This document shows positions 41,320 through 49,761 of a stretch of DNA of 64,000 nt, in pieces; position 1 is the stretch's first letter, and each line of letters begins with the position of its first letter. The notes below the pieces were generated by a model. The model was given only the letters and a program-made list of their open reading frames with translations. It was not told where the DNA came from and did not search any database. Origin of the DNA: Rikenellaceae bacterium (lineage in GTDB: Bacteria; Bacteroidota; Bacteroidia; Bacteroidales; Rikenellaceae); NCBI GenBank assembly GCA_015060005.1, contig SUZI01000002.1, forward strand, positions 154,177 through 218,176. The letters are read 5' to 3'. The translations under genes and the position numbers were made by a program.

Positions 41320-41964
41320 CTACTCGTTTGCAAGTGGTTTGTTCGACATTCCGATAACACGCTTGATAGCCTGCAGGTAGTTGATGTTCTCAACACCCTC
41401 CAGACCTACGTCGGCGATAGTCTTCTTGATATCCTCAATCTCGGTTGACTCCGAGTTGATAGTTACCACCTTTGCACCGTTGATAAGTACGTTACCAACC
41501 TCGCAGATAGTGTCGTTGACCATATAACCGAAACGCTGCTTGTGTACGCGTACAGCTGCCAAATCAGGATTAGCCTCGACCATAGCGATGAACTCCTCGT
41601 AGGTGTAGGTATCCTTTGTAAGCTCTGGCATCTCGACCATAAAAGCAGGGAAAACCTCCTCCTTCAGTACCTGAGCCGAGATAGGGAACTCACCCTTCAT
41701 CAGAGGGTTCCACTGCTCCAAACCGTCTACAGTCTGAACATAGGTCTTGATATCCATCTTACCATCACGAATCTTCGTGTTGTTGATATCGTTTGTGCGA
41801 GAGATGATATAAATCTCGTCGCTATGACGCTCCCACACCTTCTCGGGTACAGGAACTGACAAACGAGCCATACGCTTGTGTGCCTCACAGAAGCACTGAC
41901 CAAAAGAGCGGAACTCGAAGCGTGGCTTCGAGATCGCTCCAATCTCCATTTTTTCCTTAGACAT
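41320..41964 (-). CDS. divergent triphosphate-tunnel-like (CYTH-like) protein
   Basis: 214 residues, no signal or membrane segment. The layout resembles a second tunnel enzyme: a first strand with alternating charges (PRFEFRSFGQ), SDEIYIISR, IRDGKMDIKTYVQTVDGLEQW, then RVHKQRFGYMV, ICEVGNVLING, VTINSESTEIEDI and a closing LGLEGVENINYLQAIKRVIG-like helix. These match the order of strands and the paired E/R/K positions of CYTH proteins, although the ExExK start is replaced by ExR. It overlaps the same operon and is three bases from the genuine CYTH gene. Likely binds a triphosphate or polyphosphate, or is a regulatory partner. The fold assignment is my inference. Confidence 0.6.
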   Translation of the reverse strand: MSKEKMEIGAISKPRFEFRSFGQCFCEAHKRMARLSVPVPEKVWERHSDEIYIISRTNDINNTKIRDGKMDIKTYVQTVDGLEQWNPLMKGEFPISAQVLKEEVFPAFMVEMPELTKDTYTYEEFIAMVEANPDLAAVRVHKQRFGYMVNDTICEVGNVLINGAKVVTINSESTEIEDIKKTIADVGLEGVENINYLQAIKRVIGMSNKPLANE

Positions 41965-42010
41965 ATTTACTAAAGATTAAAATTACAGAGTTAAATAGTG
42001 TGCCTTACGA

Positions 42011-43501
42011 TTAGAAAGCAACCTGGAAACGCATTGCAAGCATATGGTAGTCAACACCACCCTTACCTACAACTGCAGATGACTTCTTAGTAGGCTCACC
42101 GTTCTTGTCGTAACCAACATAGAACTTACCCTTGTCGCCACCCTTACCGTTAGCGTACTTATCCTGATCGATATAAGAGTAGTTCAAAACGATCTTGATG
42201 TTCTTGTGAGGATAGTAGTTCAAGCCCAACTCATACATATTAGCCTTACCACCTGTGATACCGCTCAAGAAATCACCGTTAGCGTCGAACTTAGCATCGT
42301 TGAGGTCCATAGTCTGGAAACGTGCAGCGAGCTCCAAATCACCCCAGTTACGACCAGAAGTTGTGCGAGTGTACTTTGCACCACCTGCATCGTATGCCTG
42401 CTTACCACCGAAGAGAAGGTAAGAAGCCTGTACGTACCAACCATCACCTGTGAAACGCTTGAAGCCCTCATCACCGTAAACTACCTCGTTTACAGCCTCG
42501 TTCATATGAGCTGTACGTGAGAGGTAAGCAGCCTCATAACGCAAACCCTTGTAATGACCAGCCAACTCAACAGTCCAAGCTGTCTCATAGTCCAAACCAA
42601 TCAAATCACCAGAGTTTACATACTTCTTACGGTTGATGTCAGTAGAGTTACGAGAGTCCATAGCACCGCCGATAACGTCGAGCTCGTTGAACTTACCCTC
42701 GTCCAAAGCTGCCATAATATCCTCATCCTCCTCGATCAACTCCTCGAAGTCCTTAATCTTGAACTCAGTAGTCTTAGGCTGACGTACAGAGAAAGCAGCA
42801 CCGATGTGCAATGAAGCGTCCTCGTTGTTGATTGGACGTACTACGAACTTACCTGTGTAAGAGAGACCCTCGTTCATACCGTAGTCCTTGTTGTAGTCCT
42901 GCATAAAGCCCATAGCCTCAGAATCCTTGAGAGCTGGACCAAATACACCTGCTGACAACCAGAAGTGCTTGCGAGAGTACTTAACGTTCAAACCAAGGTG
43001 GCGAGATGGAGCGAGTGAAGTAACCATAGGACGCTCCATAAATACCAAGTAACGTGAAGTAGTGTTACGCTGGATAGAGAAGTTCTCCTTGAAGTTACCA
43101 GCCTTGATCTCCAGACCCTTAACACCGTTGAATGCTACAAATGCGTCCTTAATCTCAGGAACACCACTTGTCCAGTCGGTATCGAGCTCACCAGCCCAAT
43201 TCTTACCGAGCTGTGCCTTCACAGCGAAACGAGCACGACGGATAGACATACCGTTACCAATCTTGTCAGCGTAACCTGGAGCACCGAAGAATACAGCAGC
43301 ATCAGCCTGTACGCGAACATCGAACCACATCTTGTAGTTAGCCTCCTTGTTCTGGAATACGAGGATACCATCCTGTACAGTTGCATCAACTGGCAGAGAC
43401 TCAACCTCCTGACCATACTGATTTACAGACTTCTCTGGAGCCTGTGCATAAGCACTAACGCCGAAGCATACAAGTGCCAATGAGAGTAAAAGTTTTTTCA
43501 T
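42011..43501 (-). CDS. OprO/OprP-type phosphate-selective porin
   Basis: 496 residues with signal peptide (MKKLLLSLALVCFGVSAYAQ). The barrel starts YKMWFDVRVQADAAVFFG and SIRRARFAVKAQLGKNWAGELDTDW, the conserved region of the phosphate-selective porin O and P family (here quoted as separate landmarks). KGLEIKAGNFKENFSIQRNTTSRYLVFMERP also fits, as do the C-terminal strands ending LAMRFQVAF. In Pseudomonas, OprP takes up phosphate and OprO pyrophosphate/polyphosphate through lysine/arginine ladders. Many Bacteroidetes members have unknown substrates, so the neighbours (DUF47, PiT-like, CYTH) are the main support for a phosphate role here. 46 bases upstream of the CYTH-like gene on the same strand. 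Confidence 0.85.
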   Translation of the reverse strand: MKKLLLSLALVCFGVSAYAQAPEKSVNQYGQEVESLPVDATVQDGILVFQNKEANYKMWFDVRVQADAAVFFGAPGYADKIGNGMSIRRARFAVKAQLGKNWAGELDTDWTSGVPEIKDAFVAFNGVKGLEIKAGNFKENFSIQRNTTSRYLVFMERPMVTSLAPSRHLGLNVKYSRKHFWLSAGVFGPALKDSEAMGFMQDYNKDYGMNEGLSYTGKFVVRPINNEDASLHIGAAFSVRQPKTTEFKIKDFEELIEEDEDIMAALDEGKFNELDVIGGAMDSRNSTDINRKKYVNSGDLIGLDYETAWTVELAGHYKGLRYEAAYLSRTAHMNEAVNEVVYGDEGFKRFTGDGWYVQASYLLFGGKQAYDAGGAKYTRTTSGRNWGDLELAARFQTMDLNDAKFDANGDFLSGITGGKANMYELGLNYYPHKNIKIVLNYSYIDQDKYANGKGGDKGKFYVGYDKNGEPTKKSSAVVGKGGVDYHMLAMRFQVAF

Positions 43502-43552
43502 CTTTTTAAAATTTTAGTTAATAAAAAGTTTAATAAAAAGTGTTTGTTTGTG

Positions 43553-45130
43553 TTATATCGTCTTAATAAAGTTTGTCAAATTCTGTTCTCTTTTCAGTCC
43601 GAGCTTTGCTCGCAGTCGGTGGCGTGAAATCTCGACGCTCTTGGGCGAGATATTCATCAACGTCGCGATGTACTTTGTCGAGAAATCCAATCTCAGCAGT
43701 ATCACCAAACGTCGCTCCTGGCGTGTCAGGTCGGGGAACTTCTCGGTAAGTCGTACGCCAAAATCCTTGTGCAGCTGCTCTACCTGTGTGTAGAAGCTAT
43801 CTATCTCGCTCGTGAAGTTCATCCTAAGGCTCAGGTCGGTATGCAGTTTGTCGAGCATCCTATCCTTCTCTGCCGCATCCTCTACCTTGCGTATCTGCTT
43901 CAGTTCCTCGTAGAGATGGTGTATAAACTCCTTCTGCTCGGTGATGTTCATCGCTACGCTAATTAGCTCCTTACGTTTGAGTTCCAGCTGGTTACGCAGG
44001 TTATCATTCTCCGCCTGCATAGCTTCGACCTCCAGACGGTTCAGTGAGCGACGGTTAGCCTCCAGCAGCTTTGCCTGCTCACGTGCCAAGAGAGCTCGCT
44101 GGTGCGACTTACGCCTATTTTGCAGGGTAATCAACGCAAGCAGTACCACCACAACGATAGCCAAGCTGAGCAGGACACTCTTCAATTCGCCACCACCCAC
44201 AAAATCACCTACAAGAAGTGCCGAGAGGAGGTAGCCCAAAGTGAGTGAAATAATCAACGCCACAATGTTGACAACACATATCCTGACAAACTCATCGCCG
44301 CTCATCGCACTGCGTCGCTGCGAACGCGAACATCCCAAAAGCGAGGCAAAGAGCAAGACAACAGGCGAGATTATGGTCGGCTTAATGCCTATGAGTGAGG
44401 CTGTTGCATCAAACGAGAAGAAGAGTATAACCGCTGTGGTCGACAGCAACGTGGCAAGTGCAACCATCGGGTTGATATCAAACTCCCGCTCTCGCAAGAC
44501 CGATATCAGAGTCATCTTACGATAGCCTGCCAACAACACTGCACATCCGAGCACCGCTAAAGACCAAGGGGTGAAAACCTCCATCGTCAACACTCCGCCG
44601 AGATTAATGCCGACAGCCATAAAAAGTAGCAATGTAGCTCCGCTAATGGCACATCCCATAATTTGCAGGAAACTCAGGTAGCGAATGTTAGCATCACGCA
44701 AAAGGGCTGACAACGCATTGAAAATCAGCACCGCCAACACGAAAGCTATCGCGGGTGAGACTATCCAGCCCAAGAAGTCGTGCCAGCCAAACGTCGCCCC
44801 CTCGTGGAGTAGGAAGCTGCGACCGACAAACGCTACCACGACCAGATATAATCGCGATATGTGGGGTGTGATAGCTCGGCATATAGCATAAGCCACCAGA
44901 GCTGCGGTGAAACAGACGAAGAGTGCTCTTGCATCGACCTCAACACCGAAGCTGACATCGCCTGCGAGGAAGTGTGTTCCTGCCAGCAGACTCACAGCCA
45001 ACAATGGGAATACGAGGGCTCGGGGTGCAACATAACACGAGGCAGATGGTGCTACCATCAACGGTACTCCTCCGCGACTCACGAATATTGCGACGTGGGC
45101 AAAAGCAATGAGTATCAGCAGTATATCCAT
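43553..45130 (-). CDS. membrane-bound LuxR-like transcription regulator with a degenerate PiT permease domain
   Basis: 525 residues. Residues 1-305 carry about eight to ten membrane helices whose order resembles PiT phosphate permeases: VAPSASCYVAPRALVFPLLA (PiT: ...TRALSPRxAxxLA), GWHDFLGWIVSPAIAF (PiT: xWIISPxxxF), FLQIMGCAISGATLLLFMAVGIN, then LAVLGCAVLLAGYRKM and VRICVVNIVALIISLTL. The phosphate-binding GxNDxAN motifs are missing, replaced by GGVPLMVAPS and GINLGGVL. A further helix (317-336) leads to a long coiled coil (340-430) and a C-terminal HTH (465-515): FPDLTRQERRLV, FSTKYIATLMNISPKSVEISRHRLRAKL. The gene starts three bases after a DUF47 gene, the usual partner of PiT. I infer a phosphate-sensing regulator that has lost transport. 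The HTH is certain; PiT ancestry is probable. Confidence 0.7.
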   Translation of the reverse strand: MDILLILIAFAHVAIFVSRGGVPLMVAPSASCYVAPRALVFPLLAVSLLAGTHFLAGDVSFGVEVDARALFVCFTAALVAYAICRAITPHISRLYLVVVAFVGRSFLLHEGATFGWHDFLGWIVSPAIAFVLAVLIFNALSALLRDANIRYLSFLQIMGCAISGATLLLFMAVGINLGGVLTMEVFTPWSLAVLGCAVLLAGYRKMTLISVLREREFDINPMVALATLLSTTAVILFFSFDATASLIGIKPTIISPVVLLFASLLGCSRSQRRSAMSGDEFVRICVVNIVALIISLTLGYLLSALLVGDFVGGGELKSVLLSLAIVVVVLLALITLQNRRKSHQRALLAREQAKLLEANRRSLNRLEVEAMQAENDNLRNQLELKRKELISVAMNITEQKEFIHHLYEELKQIRKVEDAAEKDRMLDKLHTDLSLRMNFTSEIDSFYTQVEQLHKDFGVRLTEKFPDLTRQERRLVILLRLDFSTKYIATLMNISPKSVEISRHRLRAKLGLKREQNLTNFIKTI

Positions 45131-45133
45131 AGT

Positions 45134-45781
45134 TTAGTAGGTGCGTTTAACTGACATCACCGACAGCTGGTCTGCCACCTTCTCGCTCGCTCGCGACAAC
45201 TCCTCGATGTGGAGGGCAAAGTATCGCAGGTGGAACTTCTCGCTCAACTTGAGTGAGTCCATCTCGTGGAAAACCTTTCGCTTGAGCAGCTTAGCCTGCT
45301 TGTCCGCCTCACGTTTGTAGAAATATACGCGGTGAATCTTCTCGGTGATGCCCTCGGGTGAGCGGAAATATGCCTTCGCAGCAGGTATCGTAGTCTCGAC
45401 TGCCTGCGTCGAGAGCTCGGTGAGTTGCTGAATGTCGGCATTGAGCTCTGCTGGGATGTAAGGTCGCTCAATATCAAACTGATAGAGGTTGTCATTGAGC
45501 AGGTCAACGATGTGTCCCATACGCTCCAGAAGTCGCATCACGTCGCCACGCATACGGATGTATGAGGTACGGCTGTAGAGTCCGCTCTCAATCTCGCGTC
45601 GCATAAGCTCGGCATCACTCTCTAATTTGGTGATAGAGGCGAGGTTGTCATTAAAAGCCCCTGTCTCGGAGTAGAGATAGTTCTTTACTCCCTGCTTAAA
45701 AACCAATAATGCCTGATCGACAGTATCAAAGAACGATTCAATCTGCTGGTTGGTCTTGTCTATACGTTTGAAAAACCACAT
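45134..45781 (-). CDS. DUF47 / PhoU-like protein
   Basis: 215 residues, all-helical, no signal. It matches the DUF47 (PhoU-divergent) family: FDTVDQALLVFKQGVKNYL near the start, ITKLESDAELMRREIESGLY, SYIRMRGDVMRLLERMGHIVDLLNDNLYQF and a final SEKFHLRYFALHIEELSRASEKVADQLSVM (quoted in part as landmarks). E.D metal-cluster positions of PhoU proteins are kept (EAD-like LESDAE, RASEKVAD). DUF47 genes normally precede a PiT phosphate transporter gene and regulate it. Here the next gene is a PiT-like protein fused to a DNA-binding domain. First gene of the minus-strand phosphate operon. Confidence 0.9.
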   Translation of the reverse strand: MWFFKRIDKTNQQIESFFDTVDQALLVFKQGVKNYLYSETGAFNDNLASITKLESDAELMRREIESGLYSRTSYIRMRGDVMRLLERMGHIVDLLNDNLYQFDIERPYIPAELNADIQQLTELSTQAVETTIPAAKAYFRSPEGITEKIHRVYFYKREADKQAKLLKRKVFHEMDSLKLSEKFHLRYFALHIEELSRASEKVADQLSVMSVKRTY

Positions 45782-45835
45782 AGGCTACGATATTTTGTGT
45801 ACAACAAAGCATCAGCCGACCAACTCGCATATATA

Positions 45836-45843
45836 CAAAGGTA
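45836..45843 (-). promoter_or_regulatory. probable -7 promoter element of the DUF47 operon
   Basis: TACCTTTG on the minus strand fits TAnnTTTG and lies 55 bases upstream of the DUF47 ATG. No TTTG is present 19-20 bases further upstream, so the promoter may need an activator or be different. Confidence 0.4.
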
Positions 45844-46207
45844 AATAAAAGTGGGGATTTTAGGAAGTTGCGTTGATTGCGGGCTAATGGGTGTCGTACT
45901 TTGTTAAGTTATAAATATAATTATTCAGTTGATTATTAGTAGTTTATATTTTCGTTGTAGTGATAAATATCTTACTCTCTCAGACTATATTAACATTTTG
46001 TAGAGTTTTTCATAATGCTAAATTAGCACTTTCAAACTAAAAAACAAAGCATTTGAGCATTTTTTAACTGCAATGAGGCGAGATTGCAGCGTGTAATAAC
46101 AAAAGTGCACCGGGAGAGATTCGTTTTGGCGAGAATGCAAGGTAAGCGGAGGGAGGGGTGTGAATAGGCAGAAATGAACAAATCGGACAGAAAAAGTGGA
46201 GGCAGAT
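45844..46207. other. A/T-rich intergenic region with one inverted repeat
   Basis: This is the core of the 530-base gap between the divergent DUF47 operon and murA. It is A/T-rich at 45900-46060. CTGCAAT/ATTGCAG (46068-46074 and 46083-46089) forms a perfect 7-bp hairpin with an 8-base loop. No coding character, tRNA fold or copy of the other repeat families was seen. Confidence 0.5.
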
Positions 46208-46238
46208 TTTGTAGTTGTCATTAAAAATGCTATCTTTG
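46208..46238 (+). promoter_or_regulatory. Bacteroidetes-type promoter of the murA gene cluster
   Basis: TTTG at 46208-46211, a 19-base spacer and TATCTTTG at 46231-46238, an exact consensus match. Leader to the ATG at 46312 is about 70 bases. Confidence 0.85.
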
Positions 46239-46311
46239 ATAGATTTTTAGGGCTAATTGGAGCAAATTAGCGGAGTTTATCACTATATTTCACTATATTA
46301 CCTATTGGATT

Positions 46312-47619
46312 ATGGCAATATTCAGAGTTGAAGGCGGAACGAGATTGAGCGGTGAGGTTGTGCCACAGGGTGCGAAGAACGAGGCTCTCCAGATATTGTG
46401 TGCTGTGTTGCTCACCAGTGAGCGAGTGGTGGTGCATAACATTCCACAGATATTGGATGTGATGCAACTCATTGAGCTACTTGAGCTTATGGGAGTAGAG
46501 GTGGAGCGTCTTTCGGAGGAGAGTTACTCTTTCCGTGCTGCCGAGATAAACCTCGACTATCTCCAGAGTGAGGACTACTACAACCGTTGTCGCCGCCTGC
46601 GTGGCTCGGTGATGATGGTGGGCCCTATGTTGGCTCGTTTTGGTGTGGGTTACATCCCGAAGCCTGGTGGCGACAAGATTGGTCGTCGCCGCTTGGATAC
46701 CCACTTCTTAGGTTTCCAGAAGCTCGGGGCATCGTTCAACTACGACCTCTCACAACACTTCTACTCGGTGGAGGCGAAGGAGTTGAAGGGCTGTTATATG
46801 TTGCTCGATGAGGCATCGGTAACGGGTACTGCCAACATCATTATGGCGGCGGTGATGGCGAAGGGCACAACGACGATTTACAACGCAGCGTGTGAACCCT
46901 ACATCCAGCAGTTGTGTCGTATGCTGAACCGTATGGGAGCCAAGATTTCGGGCATTGCATCCAACCTCCTGACCATCGAAGGTGTCAGCGAACTTGGTGG
47001 TACTGAGCACACTATGCTGCCCGATATGATTGAGGTGGGTAGCTTCATAGGTATGGCGGCGATGACGCAGTCGGAGCTCACGATAAAGAACGTGTCGTTT
47101 GAGAACTTAGGTATCATACCTGCACAGTTTGCACGTATGGGAATACGATTTGAGCAGCGTGGCGACGACCTCTATATACCGCAGCAGGACCATTACAGCA
47201 TCGAGAGTTTTATTGATGGCTCGATAATGAACATAGCCGACGCTCCGTGGCCAGGTCTGACACCCGACCTGCTCTCTATCTTCCTGGTTGTGGCGACACA
47301 AGCCAAAGGTGCGGTGCTCATCCACCAGAAGATGTTTGAGAGCCGTCTCTTCTTTGTCGATAAGCTCATTGATATGGGAGCTCAGATTATCCTGTGCGAC
47401 CCTCACCGTGCGACGGTCATCGGACACGACCACCGCATACGTCTGCGTGCCACGAAGATGGCGTCGCCCGACATACGTGCCGGCGTGGCTCTGCTCATAG
47501 CGGCTATGAGTGCCGAGGGTGTGAGCGAGATACAGAACGTGGAGCAGATAGACCGCGGATATCGTAAGATTGATGAGCGTCTGAATGCGTTAGGAGCGAA
47601 GATTCAGCGAATAGAGTAA
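46312..47619 (+). CDS. murA: UDP-N-acetylglucosamine 1-carboxyvinyltransferase
   Basis: 435 residues, two-domain EPT fold. It transfers enolpyruvate from PEP to UDP-GlcNAc, the first committed step of peptidoglycan synthesis, in the cytoplasm. The conserved start GGTRLSGEVVPQGAKNEAL contains the catalytic lysine region (GAKNEAL), and DLRAG-equivalent DIRAGVALLIAA lies near the end. At the catalytic loop the sequence is PGGDKIGRRRLDTHF: Asp121 stands where E. coli has Cys115. This Cys-to-Asp exchange is known to keep activity while preventing fosfomycin alkylation, so intrinsic fosfomycin insensitivity is expected. First gene of a run with tdk, an MscS channel and DUF5606. Confidence 0.96.
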   Translation: MAIFRVEGGTRLSGEVVPQGAKNEALQILCAVLLTSERVVVHNIPQILDVMQLIELLELMGVEVERLSEESYSFRAAEINLDYLQSEDYYNRCRRLRGSVMMVGPMLARFGVGYIPKPGGDKIGRRRLDTHFLGFQKLGASFNYDLSQHFYSVEAKELKGCYMLLDEASVTGTANIIMAAVMAKGTTTIYNAACEPYIQQLCRMLNRMGAKISGIASNLLTIEGVSELGGTEHTMLPDMIEVGSFIGMAAMTQSELTIKNVSFENLGIIPAQFARMGIRFEQRGDDLYIPQQDHYSIESFIDGSIMNIADAPWPGLTPDLLSIFLVVATQAKGAVLIHQKMFESRLFFVDKLIDMGAQIILCDPHRATVIGHDHRIRLRATKMASPDIRAGVALLIAAMSAEGVSEIQNVEQIDRGYRKIDERLNALGAKIQRIE

Positions 47620-47679
47620 ACGAAGCGAGCCCTGAGAGGCAAGGAGTTAACGAGATAAAAAATAAAAAGATAGAAAAAT

Positions 47680-48252
47680 ATGTTTTTGGAAGGTTCTAAA
47701 CATAGAGGATGGATTGAGGTCGTGTGCGGCTCGATGTTCTCGGGTAAGACCGAGGAGCTGATACGTCGTATGCGTCGTGCTGAGTTTGCTAACCAGCGAG
47801 TAGAGATTTTTAAGCCTGTGATAGATGTACGATACTCCGTGGAGGAGGTGGTGTCGCACCAGGGACACTCGATACGCTCGACACCCGTGGAGTCGCCACA
47901 GAACATCTTGTTGTTGGCACACGACGTGGATGTAGTAGGCATCGATGAGGCACAGTTCTTCGATGATAGCCTCGTCGACGTATGTCGTCAGCTTGCAGAC
48001 TCGGGTATACGTGTCATCGTGGCAGGACTGGATATGGACTACACGGGTAAGCCTTTCGGTCCTATGCCGGCACTTATGGCAACTGCCGAGCACGTGTCGA
48101 AGGTGCACGCTATATGTGTGCGATGTGGCGACCCTGCTCACCACTCACACCGCCTAACAGCTGATGGTCAGCTTGTTATGTTGGGAGAGAAGGATACCTA
48201 TGAGCCTCTGTGTCGCCACTGCTTCAACGAGGCAAAGCGAGAGAATAAGTAG
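47680..48252 (+). CDS. tdk: thymidine kinase
   Basis: 190 residues, type II thymidine kinase. P-loop [11 protein letters not shown] (about 17-27), catalytic/magnesium region [10 protein letters not shown] with the catalytic Glu, lasso substrate loop around [14 protein letters not shown], and a zinc site made of CVRC and CRHC. It phosphorylates thymidine with ATP for salvage of thymidine into dTMP. Length and all motifs are normal. 60 bases after murA and 27 before the MscS gene on the same strand, so likely part of one transcript. Confidence 0.96.
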   Translation: MFLEGSKHRGWIEVVCGSMFSGKTEELIRRMRRAEFANQRVEIFKPVIDVRYSVEEVVSHQGHSIRSTPVESPQNILLLAHDVDVVGIDEAQFFDDSLVDVCRQLADSGIRVIVAGLDMDYTGKPFGPMPALMATAEHVSKVHAICVRCGDPAHHSHRLTADGQLVMLGEKDTYEPLCRHCFNEAKRENK

Positions 48253-48279
48253 TAGAAGATATATTTTGGGGGAGCGACA

Positions 48280-49188
48280 ATGATAGACTTCTTACAGAGC
48301 GACACGCCGATAATTGTGCCCGACTCGGTGCAGAAGGCACGTTTTGCCGAGAGCGTACAGCAGCTCACCAATCTCGACCTGAAGGAGGTATGGGCAGAGA
48401 TGGTGGATTGGTTTGTGTGGACAGGCATAAAACTGCTGGTAGCACTCGCGATATTCTACGTCGGACGATGGATTGTGCGACGCATAGTCAAGGTGTTGGA
48501 CCGAATAATGACACTCCGCAATGTGGAGGTGTCGCTGCACCGCTTCCTGCTCACAGCAGCAGGCGTGGTGGGTAACGTCATAATTTTTGTCATCATAATA
48601 TCGGTGCTCGGCTTTGACTCCACATCGTTTGTTGCGATGTTGGCGTCGGCAGGATTGGCGATAGGTATGGCACTGAGTGGCACGTTACAGAACTTCGCCG
48701 GAGGTGTGATGATACTTGTGCAGCGACCCTACAAGGTGGGCGACTTCATCGAGACCAATTTGGCGAGTGGCACAGTGATAGATATACGTCTCTTCACAAC
48801 GGTGCTGCACACAGTCGATAAGAAGACAATCTACATCCCCAACAGCACAATATCGACAGGCGTGGTAAACAACTACTCTACCTCGACCACACGCCGCTGC
48901 TCGTGGAAGGTGTCGGTGTCGTATGGCGACGACTATGACCGCATACGTGAGGCTATGATGGAGATTGTAACACGCGACGGGCGAGTGCTCACAGAGCCTG
49001 CACCCTACGTACGCATAGATGCCTTAGCCGACAGTGCAGTGGTCATAGAGGCACGTGCGTGGGTTAAGAACGAGGATTTCTGGGCTGTATACGACTCCGT
49101 GACGGAGGCTTTCTACAAGGAGTTGCCGGAGCGTGGTGCAAGATTCCCATTCCCACAGCTCGATGTGAATATAAAGCGAGAGAGTTAA
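48280..49188 (+). CDS. MscS-family small-conductance mechanosensitive channel
   Basis: 302 residues. Three membrane helices after an amphipathic N-terminus; the pore-lining helix is FVAMLASAGLAIGMALSGTLQNFAGGVMIL (quoted in two parts: AMLASAGLAIGMALSG and TLQNFAGGVMIL), the Gly/Ala-packed TM3 of MscS. The beta domain follows with QRPYKVGDFIE, VDKKTIYIPNSTIS and a C-terminal mixed domain. It opens on membrane tension to release solutes during hypo-osmotic shock. The length is close to E. coli MscS (286). Third gene of the murA cluster. Confidence 0.92.
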   Translation: MIDFLQSDTPIIVPDSVQKARFAESVQQLTNLDLKEVWAEMVDWFVWTGIKLLVALAIFYVGRWIVRRIVKVLDRIMTLRNVEVSLHRFLLTAAGVVGNVIIFVIIISVLGFDSTSFVAMLASAGLAIGMALSGTLQNFAGGVMILVQRPYKVGDFIETNLASGTVIDIRLFTTVLHTVDKKTIYIPNSTISTGVVNNYSTSTTRRCSWKVSVSYGDDYDRIREAMMEIVTRDGRVLTEPAPYVRIDALADSAVVIEARAWVKNEDFWAVYDSVTEAFYKELPERGARFPFPQLDVNIKRES

Positions 49189-49228
49189 GGTTAAAAGTTA
49201 AACATAAACATAAAACAAGATTTAGATT

Positions 49229-49645
49229 ATGGAATTCAAAGACATTTTGGTTATTTCGGGACAGAGCGGACTTTACAAATATGTGGCACAGTCAACACGT
49301 GGCATCATCATCGAGTCGTTGGCGGATGGTCGTCGACAGAGTGCTTCGGCTTCGGCTCGCGTGAGTGCTTTGGCAGAGATTTCGATGTTCACCGAGGGCG
49401 AGGATATACCTCTGGCAGAGGTCTTCACACGTATGTATGCCCACACCGAGGGCAAGGAGGCTATCTCGCACAAGTCTACACCCGAGCAGCTGAAGACATT
49501 CTTCGGCGAGGTGATACCCGAGTATGACCGCGAGCGTGTACACGTGTCGGACATAAAGAAGGCTGTCAGCTGGTTCAACATACTGCTTGCAGCGGGTATG
49601 ACCGAGTTCAAGCTCGAGGAGCCAGAGGCTGAGGGCGAGGAGTAG
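49229..49645 (+). CDS. DUF5606 domain protein
   Basis: 138 residues. Starts MEFKDILVISGQSGLYKYVAQSTRG and continues IIESLADGRRQSASASARVSALAEISMF, the hallmark of the DUF5606 family found in Bacteroidetes; the body (TEGEDIPLAEVFTRMY, PEYDRERVHVSDIKKAVSWFNIL) is conserved too, with an acidic tail. Small, soluble, no signal peptide. No biochemical function is known to me. It lies 40 bases after the MscS gene. Conserved in many genomes with housekeeping neighbours, so a core role is likely. Confidence 0.85.
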   Translation: MEFKDILVISGQSGLYKYVAQSTRGIIIESLADGRRQSASASARVSALAEISMFTEGEDIPLAEVFTRMYAHTEGKEAISHKSTPEQLKTFFGEVIPEYDRERVHVSDIKKAVSWFNILLAAGMTEFKLEEPEAEGEE

Positions 49646-49761
49646 CCTTTTCGGAGCTACGCCTGATATGTGGGCAAAACAAGCAGTGCGAGAGGGAGCC
49701 TCGCAGTTTATCGGGCTGTGTATAGCAACCCATAGAGGCTATATATATTAATATAAGGTGG

